NCBI GenBank assembly: GCA_963747965.1
Contig: CAVVGZ010000001.1
Location: 1 to 64,000 of the forward strand
Reading direction: 5' to 3'
DNA: 64,000 nt
Source of the DNA: CAVVGZ01 sp963747965
GTDB taxonomy: Bacteria > Chloroflexota > Anaerolineae > Anaerolineales > Anaerolineaceae
This document shows, in pieces, positions 38,748-48,352 of the stretch (its first letter is position 1; each line of letters opens with the position of its first letter). Below the pieces are notes generated by a model. The model was not told the origin of the DNA and made no database searches. It worked only from the letters and a program-made list of their open reading frames with translations. The translations under genes and the position numbers were made by a program.

Positions 38748-39494
38748 ATGATGTGAAAAAAGATCAGCGGTTCATGGGGAAAATAACGATGCGTGGGGAA
38801 GCATCCTGCAGACGGTTTTAGCACCCGCCAGCGGCCGCGTGTTGTTCCTGGTTACTTCACTGGCGATCAATAACGGAGATCCATTGCTGGCTATCGGGGC
38901 TTAATCATCTTTGCCTTTATCTCCCACTCCCCTATTCTTTGAGAGACTGATGGAACAGTCTCCTTAATGGAGGATTCGGAAACCGGGTATTGAGCGGGCA
39001 ATCGAAAGTACTGGTGATTAGTGCGTACGATCAATTTCATACCCGCATTGACTGGAATAAACACTAACATAAATAATTTAATACTTAAAGGAGAATAATG
39101 AAAAAGTTATTGGTCTTTTCTTTTATAGATATGATTGCGGCAATTGCGCTTGTGAGTTGCTCAACTGCCGCTACTACTGTTCCTCCTGCGCCAAATGCCA
39201 CCTTGACTGATATCGTTGCACCTACTTCAATTCCTGCAACTTCAGCACCCGCCTCTCCAACCACACCTCCAGCAACACCTGATCCTGGCAGCAGCACAAC
39301 AGCTATCGATGGAAAAACATTGTTAGAAACCCGCTGCACTGTCTGTCACTCACTTGATAGGGTAAACACAAAGTCAGGCTCCCCAGATGAATGGAAAAGC
39401 ACAGTGGATCGGATGGTTCAAAAAGGTGCAGAATTATCAAGTGAGGAAGCAGTCATTCTGGTTCAATACCTGGCAGAAAATTTTAAATAGGGGT
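38748..39494 (+). repeat. Direct repeat copy 2: deacylase tail remnant plus cytochrome
   Basis: It matches 26685-27434 in order and direction. The first 157 bases (to 38904) are a dead tail of the AstE-like gene with a frameshift and a stop where copy 1 reads TVSAPASG. The rest carries an intact cytochrome gene. Confidence 0.88.
39098..39490 (+). CDS. Small monohaem cytochrome c lipoprotein, paralogue 4
   Basis: A 130-residue near-copy of the protein at 27.0 kb. The visible differences are few, for example FIDMIAA for FIVMIAA in the signal, DIVAP for DTAAP in the linker, CTVCH for CTACH, and DEWK for DDWK. An acidic Asp inside the hydrophobic signal segment is unusual and could weaken export. 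The haem motif and C-terminal helix are intact. It came with the duplicated segment downstream of the eut genes. Confidence 0.85.
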   Translation: MKKLLVFSFIDMIAAIALVSCSTAATTVPPAPNATLTDIVAPTSIPATSAPASPTTPPATPDPGSSTTAIDGKTLLETRCTVCHSLDRVNTKSGSPDEWKSTVDRMVQKGAELSSEEAVILVQYLAENFK

Positions 39495-39859
39495 TATCAA
39501 TGTAACAAAACTAATTCTGTTGCAGCGTCCTCTCAATTAGCCTTAATTTTGGAAAAAAATTGCCGATGATGCAATTAACTCGACTCAAATCGATTCCGAT
39601 GATAATAATCGCCCGGTTTTAAATTCCGTGGATACCCAACCCCGGAATTTTAATAAATTTACATTGAAAAGGAGAGGACCAGATGGGCATGTATCAAAAC
39701 ATCGGACAGGCAGGAAGAATATTTTATGGTTTCTCAAATCCGATTTACCTGGGCTGAATAAATGTGGTTTCCATAAAGGAAATTTGGTAAATCCAATTCA
39801 CCTACTGCGGAAATGTAATCAGGAGCATATCATCCCATCATTTGTTATAGATTAATTCG
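39495..39859. other. Intergenic, no supported gene
   Basis: The stretch between the duplicated cytochrome and the decayed BtpA gene. A 75-codon open frame (39628-39855) has no recognisable features. Confidence 0.3.
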
Positions 39860-40651
39860 GATCGGAGAAAGCTATTATTGCTATGACATAAATTCGGCAT
39901 AACCTGGAAATCCGCCATACAATCCCAAACCTGGTGTAAATGGAATTCTAGATTCCGTGCACCTGGATGTTAATCTTATAATCTCGATAATGAAGTTGAC
40001 CCAATTATGTTTTGCAAAGAAGATGCCTGATCCTGGATATATAAGACGGATTTCGTAGCTGTCGCAGTATTGAACATGGTGGTTACAGAATTACATCCAA
40101 AAGACCGGCCTTTTGTTGTAGATTTCTTATATGATCCAAAAACATCTCTTGCAGTTGCCAAAGCAACAGGGATTTCATCATTAGAGAGGTAATCACGGGT
40201 GTATATAAAAGCGATTTGGGTTTATGATAGCCAGACACAGCAGAATTATTCAGGTATTGAGGAATTATTGACCCGGAAAATGTTCGCATTATTGCTATAT
40301 ATTACCCCGGAGTTTGCCACTCCCCCTCGGATCAAGACCGGTTGCACAAAGGGCACGCTTTTTAGCAGCATCTTCGATTTTGTACGCAATTTTAATTGCA
40401 AGGCTAATGGCAGATGCATACCCGGATCTCTCATGTGTTCAAGAAGCAAAAGATGGGCTTAATGATTGTGATATTCTGTAATTTCTTAATACTGGAGCAA
40501 AAATTGAAAACATTAAAGAATTCTTGACCGACGCAGATGGGGAAATTGTGGGATTTGAAGATGGATAAAAAAAACCTGGAATCCTGTTGATCCTGATTGG
40601 GTAAAAGTATTTATGAAGACAGTTCGTGAAATTCGTAAGGAAATAGAATGA
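39860..40651 (+). pseudogene. Decayed BtpA/SgcQ-family TIM-barrel gene
   Basis: Fragments in changing frames follow the order of a BtpA/SgcQ protein: KAIIAM at the start, PIMFCKEDA near 40010, TELHPKDRPFVVDFLYDPKT near 40090, VITGVY then SDLGLYD near 40190-40230, FLNTGAKIENIKEFLTDADG near 40490, and KTWNPVDPDWVKVFMKTVR before the TGA at 40649-40651. At least five frame changes and stops make it non-functional. Its stop overlaps the start of the kinase gene (ATGA), which shows the two were once translated as a pair. BtpA-family proteins often accompany sugar kinases and transporters; their reaction is not well established. Confidence 0.8.
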
Positions 40652-42154
40652 GTAAAGAATATTTACTTGGTATTGATATCGGAACAACTGGAACTAAGTG
40701 TTTAATAATCAACAATTCAGGCGGGATTGTCGCGGAGGTAAATAAGCCAGCCACCCTGTTTTCCCCGCATGCGGACTGGGCAGAAGAAGATCCTCTGGAG
40801 TGGTGGGGAAATATTTGCAGTGGAGTACCTGAGATCTTAAAAAAAGCAAATATCCCTTCTTCTGACTTACACGCCATTGGCGTCAGCGGCATGGTGCCGA
40901 CAACTATAATTGTCAGCCGTGAAGGAACCCCTCTTCGGCGAAGCATTCAGCAAAACGATGCAAGATCGATGATTGAAATTGATGAATTTAAAACCCAGGT
41001 GGATGAGGAAGATATCCTAATCCGCACAGGATCTGCCATCACGCAGCAGAGCATTGGTCCAAAACTGCTCTGGTTAGCCAAGAACGAGCCGGAAATATTC
41101 CGTGAGGCAGCGTGGGTGATGGGTTCCTATGATTACATAAATTTTTTGCTGACAGGCACAATCACCCTGGAGCAAAATTGGGCACTCGAGAGCGGCTTAT
41201 ACGATATCCATTGCAGGGATTGGGATGACGACCTCCTGGAATTATCCAGGATAACCCGGGATCAGCTCCCGTCGGTTCATCAGCCCAGCGAAGTAATTGG
41301 CAGAGTATCTGAAAGGGCTGCCAATTTAACAGGTTTAAAGGTTGGTACCCCTGTAGTAGCCGGCAGCGCTGACCACGTATCCTCCGCCTTCTCGGTTGGA
41401 GTCAGGAAAAATGGCGATTTGTTAATCAAATTAGGCGGGGCAGGTGATATCCTCTACTCTCTGGACACGCTGGCGATTAATAAGGCACTCTTTCTAGACT
41501 ATCATGTGATTCCTGGATTATATTTTAATCAACGGTTGCATGGCATCCAGCAGATCCATTATTAAGTGGTTTCGTGATCAGTTCGGCGGCGGCCGGGATT
41601 ATCTTGAATTAGATGCCGAAGCCAACGAGATACCCGCTACATCTGATGGATTAATTCTGCTTCCGTATTTTATTGGCGAAAAAACCCCAATCTTTGATAC
41701 CCGCGCTCGGGGTGTTTTCTTTGGGCTGTCTTTACATCATACTCGCGCCCACCTCTACCACGCCATCCTGGAAGGAATTTCTTACGGTTTTTATCATCAC
41801 ATACAGGTACTAAAGGAATCGGGTTTTGAAATTCAGCGGGTAAGGGTCTCCAATGGCGGCGCCCACAGTAAATTGTGGCGGCAGGTGACATCCGATGTCG
41901 TTGGACTGCCCCTGGAAGAGGTAGCCAACCACCCGGGATCTTCGCTTGGCGCAGCCTTCATTGCTGGTATGGGTGTCGGGATTTTTTCTGAATGGGAAGA
42001 GATTGAAAAGTTTATCAACCTCAAACCTCCAACAATTCCAAACCTTGAAAATCATGAAAAATACAAAAGATTCTATACTATCTTTAGGGATCTTTATGAA
42101 ACAAACCGGCCGGTCTTCAATAAATTATCTTCCTTTGAAAATCCTATTGGGTGA
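40648..42154 (+). CDS. FGGY-family carbohydrate kinase (xylulokinase-like), one frameshift
   Basis: A cytosolic ATP-dependent sugar or polyol kinase of about 502 residues. The N-terminal phosphate loop is GIDIGTTGTKCLIINN, then HADWAEEDPLEWW, IGVSGMVPT and the catalytic Asp region IQQNDARS. Frame 1 stops at 41565; frame 2, joined at about 41535-41550 in LYFN/MASS, continues SIIKWF, GLILLPYFIGEKTPIFD and the second FGGY segment VSNGGAHSKLWRQVTSDVVG with GSSLGAAFIA. The start overlaps the stop of the decayed BtpA gene. It could phosphorylate a ketose or sugar acid; the family does not fix the substrate. Confidence 0.87.
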
Positions 42155-42250
42155 TAAAGTAGGCATCGATGCTTTTATAAATCAAACGCAACCTGAGTTT
42201 ATCAATAATCAATCTCATTTTGATCCTGTTACTGTATCAAATTCCCAGTG

Positions 42251-42641
42251 GATTGCGCAGGAATTCAATATAAATGCCGATGAGATTTTTGAGGGCGGTC
42301 TGCCGCTAAATGATGGAGAGGAAATGTTCCTCTCTATTCGGAAAGAGGGCGTCATTGAGCTGGATTAAATTCAGCTGAAATTAGGGCTGATCGAAGCCCG
42401 ACTATTTCTACAAACAATTCTTAGTAAAAGTGAAGATACAGGTAAGGACCGTTATTGGTGAAATCCAGGTAATCGGTTAACTCTCAATCCCTTCGCAGCG
42501 ATTTAATCAGGAGACATCATTAACCATTCCAGCGGATTACAGAAATCTTCATACTGGTCTAAGGAATTATGACCATCAACATCGTTTATCGCGGTTTCTC
42601 AGGAAAATATCCAGAAAATACCATCCTTATATTCCATTCAG
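42251..42641 (+). repeat. Second duplicated segment, copy 2: dead ends of ATPase and GDPD genes
   Basis: It matches 32370-32760. It encodes FEGGLPLNDGEEMFLSI, the end of the importer ATPase, then from ATG 42569 the first 25 codons of the GDPD with catalytic His changed (NIVYRGFSG instead of NIAHRGFSG). After 42641 the similarity stops abruptly. Both gene pieces are non-functional. Confidence 0.87.
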
Positions 42642-42726
42642 CACATTGGCGCTGTGCTGCTACAGTGTTTGTCTTCCAAAAAAGGAAAAGACATAAAAAC
42701 AACAAGACATTGAAGGAAAACCTAAA

Positions 42727-42954
42727 TAATTTGATTATTTGTAAATAGCTGTGGAGCGATAACGGCAACGCGTTTTTCACCCGAAAAAAATCGGTTCCAA
42801 AAACGACAGCCAATCTTGCTTTCAAATCCTCCAAAGCAGATTTCGGATTTTTGTCTAAAGGAAGCGTAGTTTTCCTGATCCACGTCAATAGGCTTCGTCC
42901 TTCATGAGTTGGTGTCTCTGTTTCTTGGTTTCTTCTTTCGATTTCGATTTTCAT
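42727..42954 (-). CDS. Short unidentified open frame
   Basis: It starts at 42954 behind GAGGTGAT and reads MKIEIERRNQETETPTHEGR, followed by a basic and hydrophobic stretch with KSALEDLKARLAVVFGTDFF. The frame continues without a stop into the duplicated segment, so its natural end is uncertain; the coding-like part ends near 42727. No family is recognised. It lies just downstream of the decaying frame at 43012-43601 on the same strand, so the two may be parts of one lost operon. Confidence 0.3.
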
Positions 42955-43011
42955 ATCACCTCTATTGCAATAACAATATAAGGTATGGATAAGTAGATTT
43001 TAATATTCTTG

Positions 43012-43601
43012 CGGTTCTCACAACTTTAATTCTAAATTGTTGAAAGCTGTTGGAGCAAAAACCCACCAGTCATAAAATAATCTCTCTTTGAGGCTCGCAT
43101 TTGAATTTTCAGGTAGCGCGGCAGGAATAAAATCCCCTGTCCGGGCAATATCAGCCCATTCGGTATCCCCCATATCACGATTTTTCCTTACTCGATAATA
43201 TTATGATAAGGAAGTTGTCCCCAAGACTTATTTTGACAAATGCTAAATATTGAAAATTTAGATTCATCACTTGTAGTAAAATGTTTTAAGTCGTACTTTC
43301 CCCAAATCCAATGCCAGAAACTTTGTTGTTGCATTTATTTATAAAGAGCTGCAATTCCACGATATGAATTGCAGCCTAATTCGTCACTAAATAAAAATGA
43401 CCTTGATATTACCGTGTTTTCTTTTGGAAGATTTTCTATCTGAATAATTGCGTCAATCCAGCAATTTTTACTCCCAGGTCTCCGTAAAGCACGCTTGAGG
43501 CGTGAATTTTGTTTGTAATGTTGAACATACGCCAACATCCCGAATATGATGAGGCACCTTTCAGTTGTTTTTATAAAACGGGGGGAGCCTTCAAAAAACA
43601 A
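43012..43601 (-). pseudogene. Decaying unidentified gene
   Basis: Coding-like text runs down the minus strand in changing frames: NCWIDAIIQIENLPKENTVI and SDELGCNSYRGIAALYK to 43335, FWHWIWGKYDLKHFTTSDES from about 43320, then DTEWADIARTGDFIPAALPE and RLFYDWWVFAPTAFNNLELK ending near 43025. The pieces look like one protein of about 190 residues rich in Trp and Tyr, broken by at least two shifts. No family is recognised. It lies between duplicated debris and the iol operon. Confidence 0.4.
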
Positions 43602-43659
43602 TCATCCGGGTTGATTGTAAGATATTAAATTTCGCCAGTCTGATGGCGCCTGAGTGCAC

Positions 43660-45532
43660 CTACTCTTTTTTGAAAAAGTATCGTTCCCTGGCCTTCATTT
43701 TTACATACTTTTGGCGGGCAGATTGCACGTTGGGATCTTCGGATACTTCAGCAATGGCAACATCCCACCACGATTCGTACCCGCTCACCCGCTGCTCCCG
43801 GTCGGTCTCAATCACAATCACTGTTGAATTCTTTTGTGATTTTGCATCTTAGTAAAGCATTTTGAAGATCCTTTAATGTGTTCGCTTCGATCACATGTGC
43901 TCCAAGACTGCGGGCATTGGCAGCAAAATCAATCGGCAGATAATCACCGGAAAGTGTCCCGTTATCCTTATTTCGAAATTGATAGCGTGTCCCAAATCCC
44001 GCACTGCCCACTGAGGCTGAAAGACCACCAATGCTGGCATAACCATGATTATTTAACAATAAAACAATCAGTTTATATCCCTCTTGAATGGAAGTGATGA
44101 TTTCTTGTGACATCATTAACCAGGCAGCATCCCCAACCATCACGTAAACCTCGCGTTCGGGAGCCGCCATCTTTACGCCAAGCCCACCTGCCACCTCGTA
44201 GCCCATGCAGGAGTAGCCATATTCCAGGTGGAATCCTTTGGGGTCTCTTGTGCGCCACAATTTATGCAAGTCACCTGGAAGGCTGCCAGCGGCACAAACA
44301 ACAACATCCTCAGGTTGTGAAAATTCATTTACGGCTCCAATTACCTCCCCCTGGCTCAAGAGCGGATGATGCCCTAAATGATAAATGCGGTCAACCTCGG
44401 CATCCCATTCATGATTGTAATTCTGTGCTCGTTGTTGATAATCACTGCTGGTTTTAAAATCTGCTAGCAAGTTTCTCATTTCTTGCAAGGTAACCTTCGC
44501 ATCTCCCACCAAAGGCAATGCAGAATGCTTAAAAGCGTCAAATTCAGTAACATTTATATTGATGAAACGAACATTTGGATTTTGGAATGCGGTTTTTGAT
44601 GCACTTGTAAAATCAGTATAGCGTGTCCCGATACCGATGATTAAATCCGCCTCCCTCGCTAATATATTTGCCCCTGGTGTTCCGGTGACACCCATCGCCC
44701 CCAAAGCCAGGGGATGGTTATATGGAATTGAACCCTTGCCGGCCATTGTTTCAGTTACCGGGATTCCTGTGGTTTCAATGAATTGTTTCAAAGCGTCAAC
44801 AGCCCCACTGTAGATCACCCCCCCACCAGCGATGATCATTGGCTGTTTGCTATCTTTTATCCATTGGCAGGCAGTTGCAAGCAGCTGCTGGTCAGGGCGT
44901 GATCTGGCAATTTGCCATGTGCGCGGGTAGAAAAACTCTTCCGGGTAATCATAGGCTTCTGTTTGTACATCCTGCGGCATGGCAATCGTCACTGCGCCTG
45001 CATCTGCTGGTGAAGTTAGGACACGCATTGCTTCATACATCGAAGTAAGAATCTGGTCAGGACGGTTGATCCGATCCCAATACCTGCTGACCGGTTTAAA
45101 TGCATCATTCACAGAGATATCCTGGCTTGTATCCCATTCGAGCTGTTGAAGAACCGGAGCAACATTTCGTCTGGCGAAAATATCTCCCGGTAAGAGCAGT
45201 ACCGGCAGGCGATTCACTGTGGCAGTGGCAGCGCCTGTCACCATATTGGTTGCACCGGGGCCTATGGAGGTTGTACAGGCAAAGGTTTGCAGCCTGTTTT
45301 TCATTTTTGAAAACGCAGCCGCCAGATGAACCATGGCCTGTTCATTACGCGCCTGGTAATAACGAAAATCGGGATTCTGTTGAAGTGCCTGGCCAATACC
45401 GGCAACATTACCATGTCCAAAAATACCAATGCAGCCGGCGAAGAATTTTTGTTTTACATCATCTCGCTGCACATACTGGTTCTTTAAAAATAATATCAAT
45501 GCCTGACTAGTGGTTAATCGCATGGTTGCCAT
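43660..45532 (-). CDS. iolD: 3D-(3,5/4)-trihydroxycyclohexane-1,2-dione hydrolase IolD, frameshift near the C-terminus
   Basis: A thiamine-diphosphate enzyme of myo-inositol breakdown that opens the ring of the dione intermediate. The start is MRLTTSQALILFLKNQYVQ. It continues with GNVAGIGQALQ, the ThDP glutamate region YQARNEQAMVHLAAAF, GNMVTGAATATVNRLPVLLL-type core, and the ThDP-Mg motif GDAAWLMMSQEI with LNNHGYASIG. The first frame stops at 43808, but another frame from about 43848 continues NSTVIVIETDREQRVSGYES and ends FFKKE at 43660. The joined protein has about 624 residues, the normal IolD length. It is the last gene of the operon. Confidence 0.92.
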
Positions 45533-45557
45533 TGTTTTTTACCTTGATTCTTTTGAT

Positions 45558-46646
45558 TTATCGTTTATCCGGGTTCGGAAGCATGTAATTTCTAATTACA
45601 CCCACCAGATCATGATAGGAGCCAATGAATCCCCGCAGAGTGCGGACAGTCGCACCATACGAATCAAATTCCTCTGCTGACAACCCATCTTCATCATATG
45701 CTTTTCTAAAATCATCAAAGTGCTCATATAAGCTGGAGATGATTTCTTTAGAAACGGGATTGCTCATTCGTTCTTTAACTTCAATATCAGATTGATTAAA
45801 TCGCACTTGCCAGGCATAAGGTATGGTAAGAATAATGTCTCCGCCAATCAGTTCTGACCAGTGCAGGTGATGCCGGTATGCGGCTGCTAGCAACCTTGTC
45901 CGGTATTTGCGTACCTGGTAAATATCATAAGCTTTCTTAATACATGCAACGCCTGCCCAGTTTAGATACGCCGGGTTTACAATTATGCCGTCTCTTTCCG
46001 CCACTACTTTTATCCAATCATCGGTTCTGCCAATCATAATGGTGCAAACGGGTGTCATATTGTCTACAGGTTTTTTAGCGGCTGCCCTGCGGTTTAGTCC
46101 ACGTTCGATCGCTTCTGCAACAGCTATTGCCTGTGGAACAGTGAAACAGACAGTGGCATTTATGTTTACCCCTTCGAAAGTTGCTTCTTCAATGGCGCTA
46201 ATTCCTGCTTTTGTTACCGGGATTTTTACCTGTATATTTGGTGCGAGGGTATTAAAGTGAATTGCCTGTTTGGTTATGGCAGTAGGGTTCCGGTAATTTG
46301 CTGCGTTGGTTTGGATGGAGATGCGTCCTTTTTTTCCGTTTTCCCGCTGAAACACAGGGAATAATAGTTCAGCGCCCCGCACAGCCATTTCTTCGTTCAA
46401 TTTCCAGGTTACACTTTCTTCATTCCAATCCGGATTTTCTTTAATGATTTGAACAATCCTTTTTTCCCATAGGTCCAATTCTTGCTTTAAAACATCAAGA
46501 ACAATCGTTGGATTTGTGGTTGCGCCTACAGCCCCACGTTCGATGGCATAGGTCAATTCTTTTAAGGCACAGGAATCATTCCAGTAATCGGTTGGAAATC
46601 CTGTAACAGATTTTTGCAAGGGACTCATATCAGCTTCGCTTGCCAT
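45558..46646 (-). CDS. Transaldolase-family protein of the inositol operon
   Basis: A 362-residue cytosolic TIM-barrel protein. The family marks are GAVGATTNPTIVLD near residue 40, NIQVKIPVTKAG with the Schiff-base Lys near residue 140, NINATVCFTVPQA and later CTIMIGRTDDW. Long C-terminal helices make it longer than small transaldolases. The fixed position between iolB and iolD suggests an aldol step on an inositol-derived sugar phosphate or related compound. The precise reaction is not known from sequence. Confidence 0.87.
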   Translation of the reverse strand: MASEADMSPLQKSVTGFPTDYWNDSCALKELTYAIERGAVGATTNPTIVLDVLKQELDLWEKRIVQIIKENPDWNEESVTWKLNEEMAVRGAELLFPVFQRENGKKGRISIQTNAANYRNPTAITKQAIHFNTLAPNIQVKIPVTKAGISAIEEATFEGVNINATVCFTVPQAIAVAEAIERGLNRRAAAKKPVDNMTPVCTIMIGRTDDWIKVVAERDGIIVNPAYLNWAGVACIKKAYDIYQVRKYRTRLLAAAYRHHLHWSELIGGDIILTIPYAWQVRFNQSDIEVKERMSNPVSKEIISSLYEHFDDFRKAYDEDGLSAEEFDSYGATVRTLRGFIGSYHDLVGVIRNYMLPNPDKR

Positions 46647-47356
46647 TTTTTCTCCTTTGTGTGGGTATCATTATGAATACATGGTCGGATGCCATTAATC
46701 CTATTTATTAATTTTGGCAGTTTAATACAATTATTATCCTTTTAAATGGGAAAAATGGCTGTATAAGATTAATCATCCCGGTAATGATGGGTTATGTCTT
46801 CCTCCGGATAATTTCCTTAGGGTGATTGATTTCCCGGTTTATGCGGGCCATGGTTTAGGTATTGCAAACCAATGCCATTATAGCCACTTTTAGCAACACT
46901 GTGTGAGGATGATTATTTTATCCGGATTTTCCATGGCTCGAAAACCGTTTTGAAAGACTCATCCGCTGCTTGTGTATGAATTTTACAATCCAACATTGTG
47001 CTTGATATTATAATCATTTCTTCACCAGGCTTGATTACCCGGCCAAATTTCCCATTTTAAATATCACCTATAATCCTGGATATATCTTGCAGGATGAGTT
47101 CCAGCACCTCCCTGTTTTCTCCAACACCTGGAAAAATGATCGATTTTCAGTATGATAAGTGTCAGCAAGGGATGGTAACTATTCCTTGGAGGTGCTCTGC
47201 AATTCTAAAATTAGAATAGCGGTCCTTGATGACTCGCTGTTGAACAGTTGTCCCCCCGGATATCAGGTCTGGTCTTGGGATTCCATTTCCAACTTCACCA
47301 CGGGTAGGCGCGGGTCTTTTTCTCCAAAGGTTTGCTTAACCCAGGAATGATCCGGA
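46647..47356. other. Gap inside the iol operon with possible gene debris
   Basis: About 700 bases separate the transaldolase gene from iolB on the same strand. On the minus strand short coding-like pieces are visible, such as KQTFGEKDPRLPVVKLEM near 47330, VLELILQDISRIIGDI near 47100 and EEMIIISSTMLDCKIHTQAA near 47020. They are split by stops and shifts and could not be assigned to a family. A lost iol-type gene is possible. Confidence 0.35.
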
Positions 47357-48202
47357 TCATCTGAACTTGTCAAAGATTGCGCACTCCCCGCTAAAAAGTT
47401 TAAGATAATATGTGGTATACCCGGGTGCTGAAACAACCGGATGATACCCTTCCGGAGAGAGGACCAGCATATTGTCGTGTACCAGGATCAGCTCATCTAT
47501 TTCCCCGTCACCTGTATAGATCCTTTGATAAGCAAACCCCTTTGGCTTGTCGATTTTATAAAAATATATTTCTTCAAGATCCGCTTCAATCAGGTTTCCA
47601 TTTTCATCATAGCGGTGGCGGTCATGCTTGTGCGGAGGATAAGAACTCCAATTGCCAGAAGGCGTATAAACTTCAACAACTACCAGCCGGTGGCAATCAA
47701 ATCCCGGGGCTATCATTGAGTTAATCTGGCGGGTCACATTTCCTCCGCCCCTTATTTCTATTCTGGCCATTTCCGGAGTAATTAATTGCATGGCATGATC
47801 CTGGTCAGATCGCGCCCATCCATACCCCAGGTCCAACTCGTTGGATAATGCCTCGATACTAAAGTGAGTATCCCTGGGAATGTATATCGTGTAAGGCATA
47901 CCGGAAAAAACATCAGGCCGTCTCCCTATTTTTTTCCAGCTCAGCCGGTCGGATTTGAATTCAGCCTGGCCGCCCAACAAGACAACCGCCATCTCATTAT
48001 CACCTGTGTAGGATTCCCAGGTTGATCCCACGGTTATTTTTCGTGCCGCAAAGGATAAATGCTCCCAACCTGCAATCTCCGGGGTGACTCTTATGTATTC
48101 ATCATTATCAAAATTTGGTGAAATATAAAGGGGTTTTGTATAAGGCATCTTCGGCATCCTTAATGGAAAATTGTATTTGGAATAATTTGTTGACCGGCCC
48201 AT
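47357..48202 (-). CDS. iolB: 5-deoxy-glucuronate isomerase IolB
   Basis: A cytosolic cupin-fold isomerase of myo-inositol degradation, converting 5-deoxy-glucuronate to 2-deoxy-5-keto-gluconate. The N-terminal half has GWEHLSFAARKITVG and VVLLGGQAEF, then DVFSGMPYTIYIPRDT. The C-terminal half carries the metal-site motif SSYPPHKHDRH, LEEIYFYKIDKPKGFAYQRIYT and VLSPEGYHPVVSAPGY. The frame opens at 48202, but AAGGA eight bases before the in-frame ATG 48148 makes that the more likely start (263 residues). It follows the binding-protein gene after a strong hairpin. Confidence 0.94.
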   Translation of the reverse strand: MGRSTNYSKYNFPLRMPKMPYTKPLYISPNFDNDEYIRVTPEIAGWEHLSFAARKITVGSTWESYTGDNEMAVVLLGGQAEFKSDRLSWKKIGRRPDVFSGMPYTIYIPRDTHFSIEALSNELDLGYGWARSDQDHAMQLITPEMARIEIRGGGNVTRQINSMIAPGFDCHRLVVVEVYTPSGNWSSYPPHKHDRHRYDENGNLIEADLEEIYFYKIDKPKGFAYQRIYTGDGEIDELILVHDNMLVLSPEGYHPVVSAPGYTTYYLKLFSGECAIFDKFR

Positions 48203-48277
48203 AATTAAAAGGCAAGGTACCTTAATTCTAATATTTCTTTATATATTCGCAAATGAACCATAAATCCTATCAAAACA

Positions 48278-48308
48278 ATGGAGCTGCGTTTATCTTACGC
48301 AGCTCCAT
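48278..48308 (-). terminator. Intercistronic hairpin after the binding-protein gene
   Basis: A perfect 12-bp stem, ATGGAGCTGCGT and its complement, has a 7-base loop and is followed on the minus strand by TTGTTTTG. It lies between the binding-protein gene and iolB. Partial termination here would favour binding-protein expression. Confidence 0.7.
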
Positions 48309-48352
48309 GTATTTTTCGGTTTACTTCAGGAGAGTGAGTATTTGATTTGGAA

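Noticed and set aside
38748..38904. A second AstE-like deacylase gene after eutQ
   Set aside because: Only the last 157 bases are present, with a stop and a frameshift; it is part of the duplicated segment.
26685..39494. A composite transposon carrying the eut genes
   Set aside because: The flanking repeats carry no transposase, no terminal inverted repeats and no target-site duplication that I can see.
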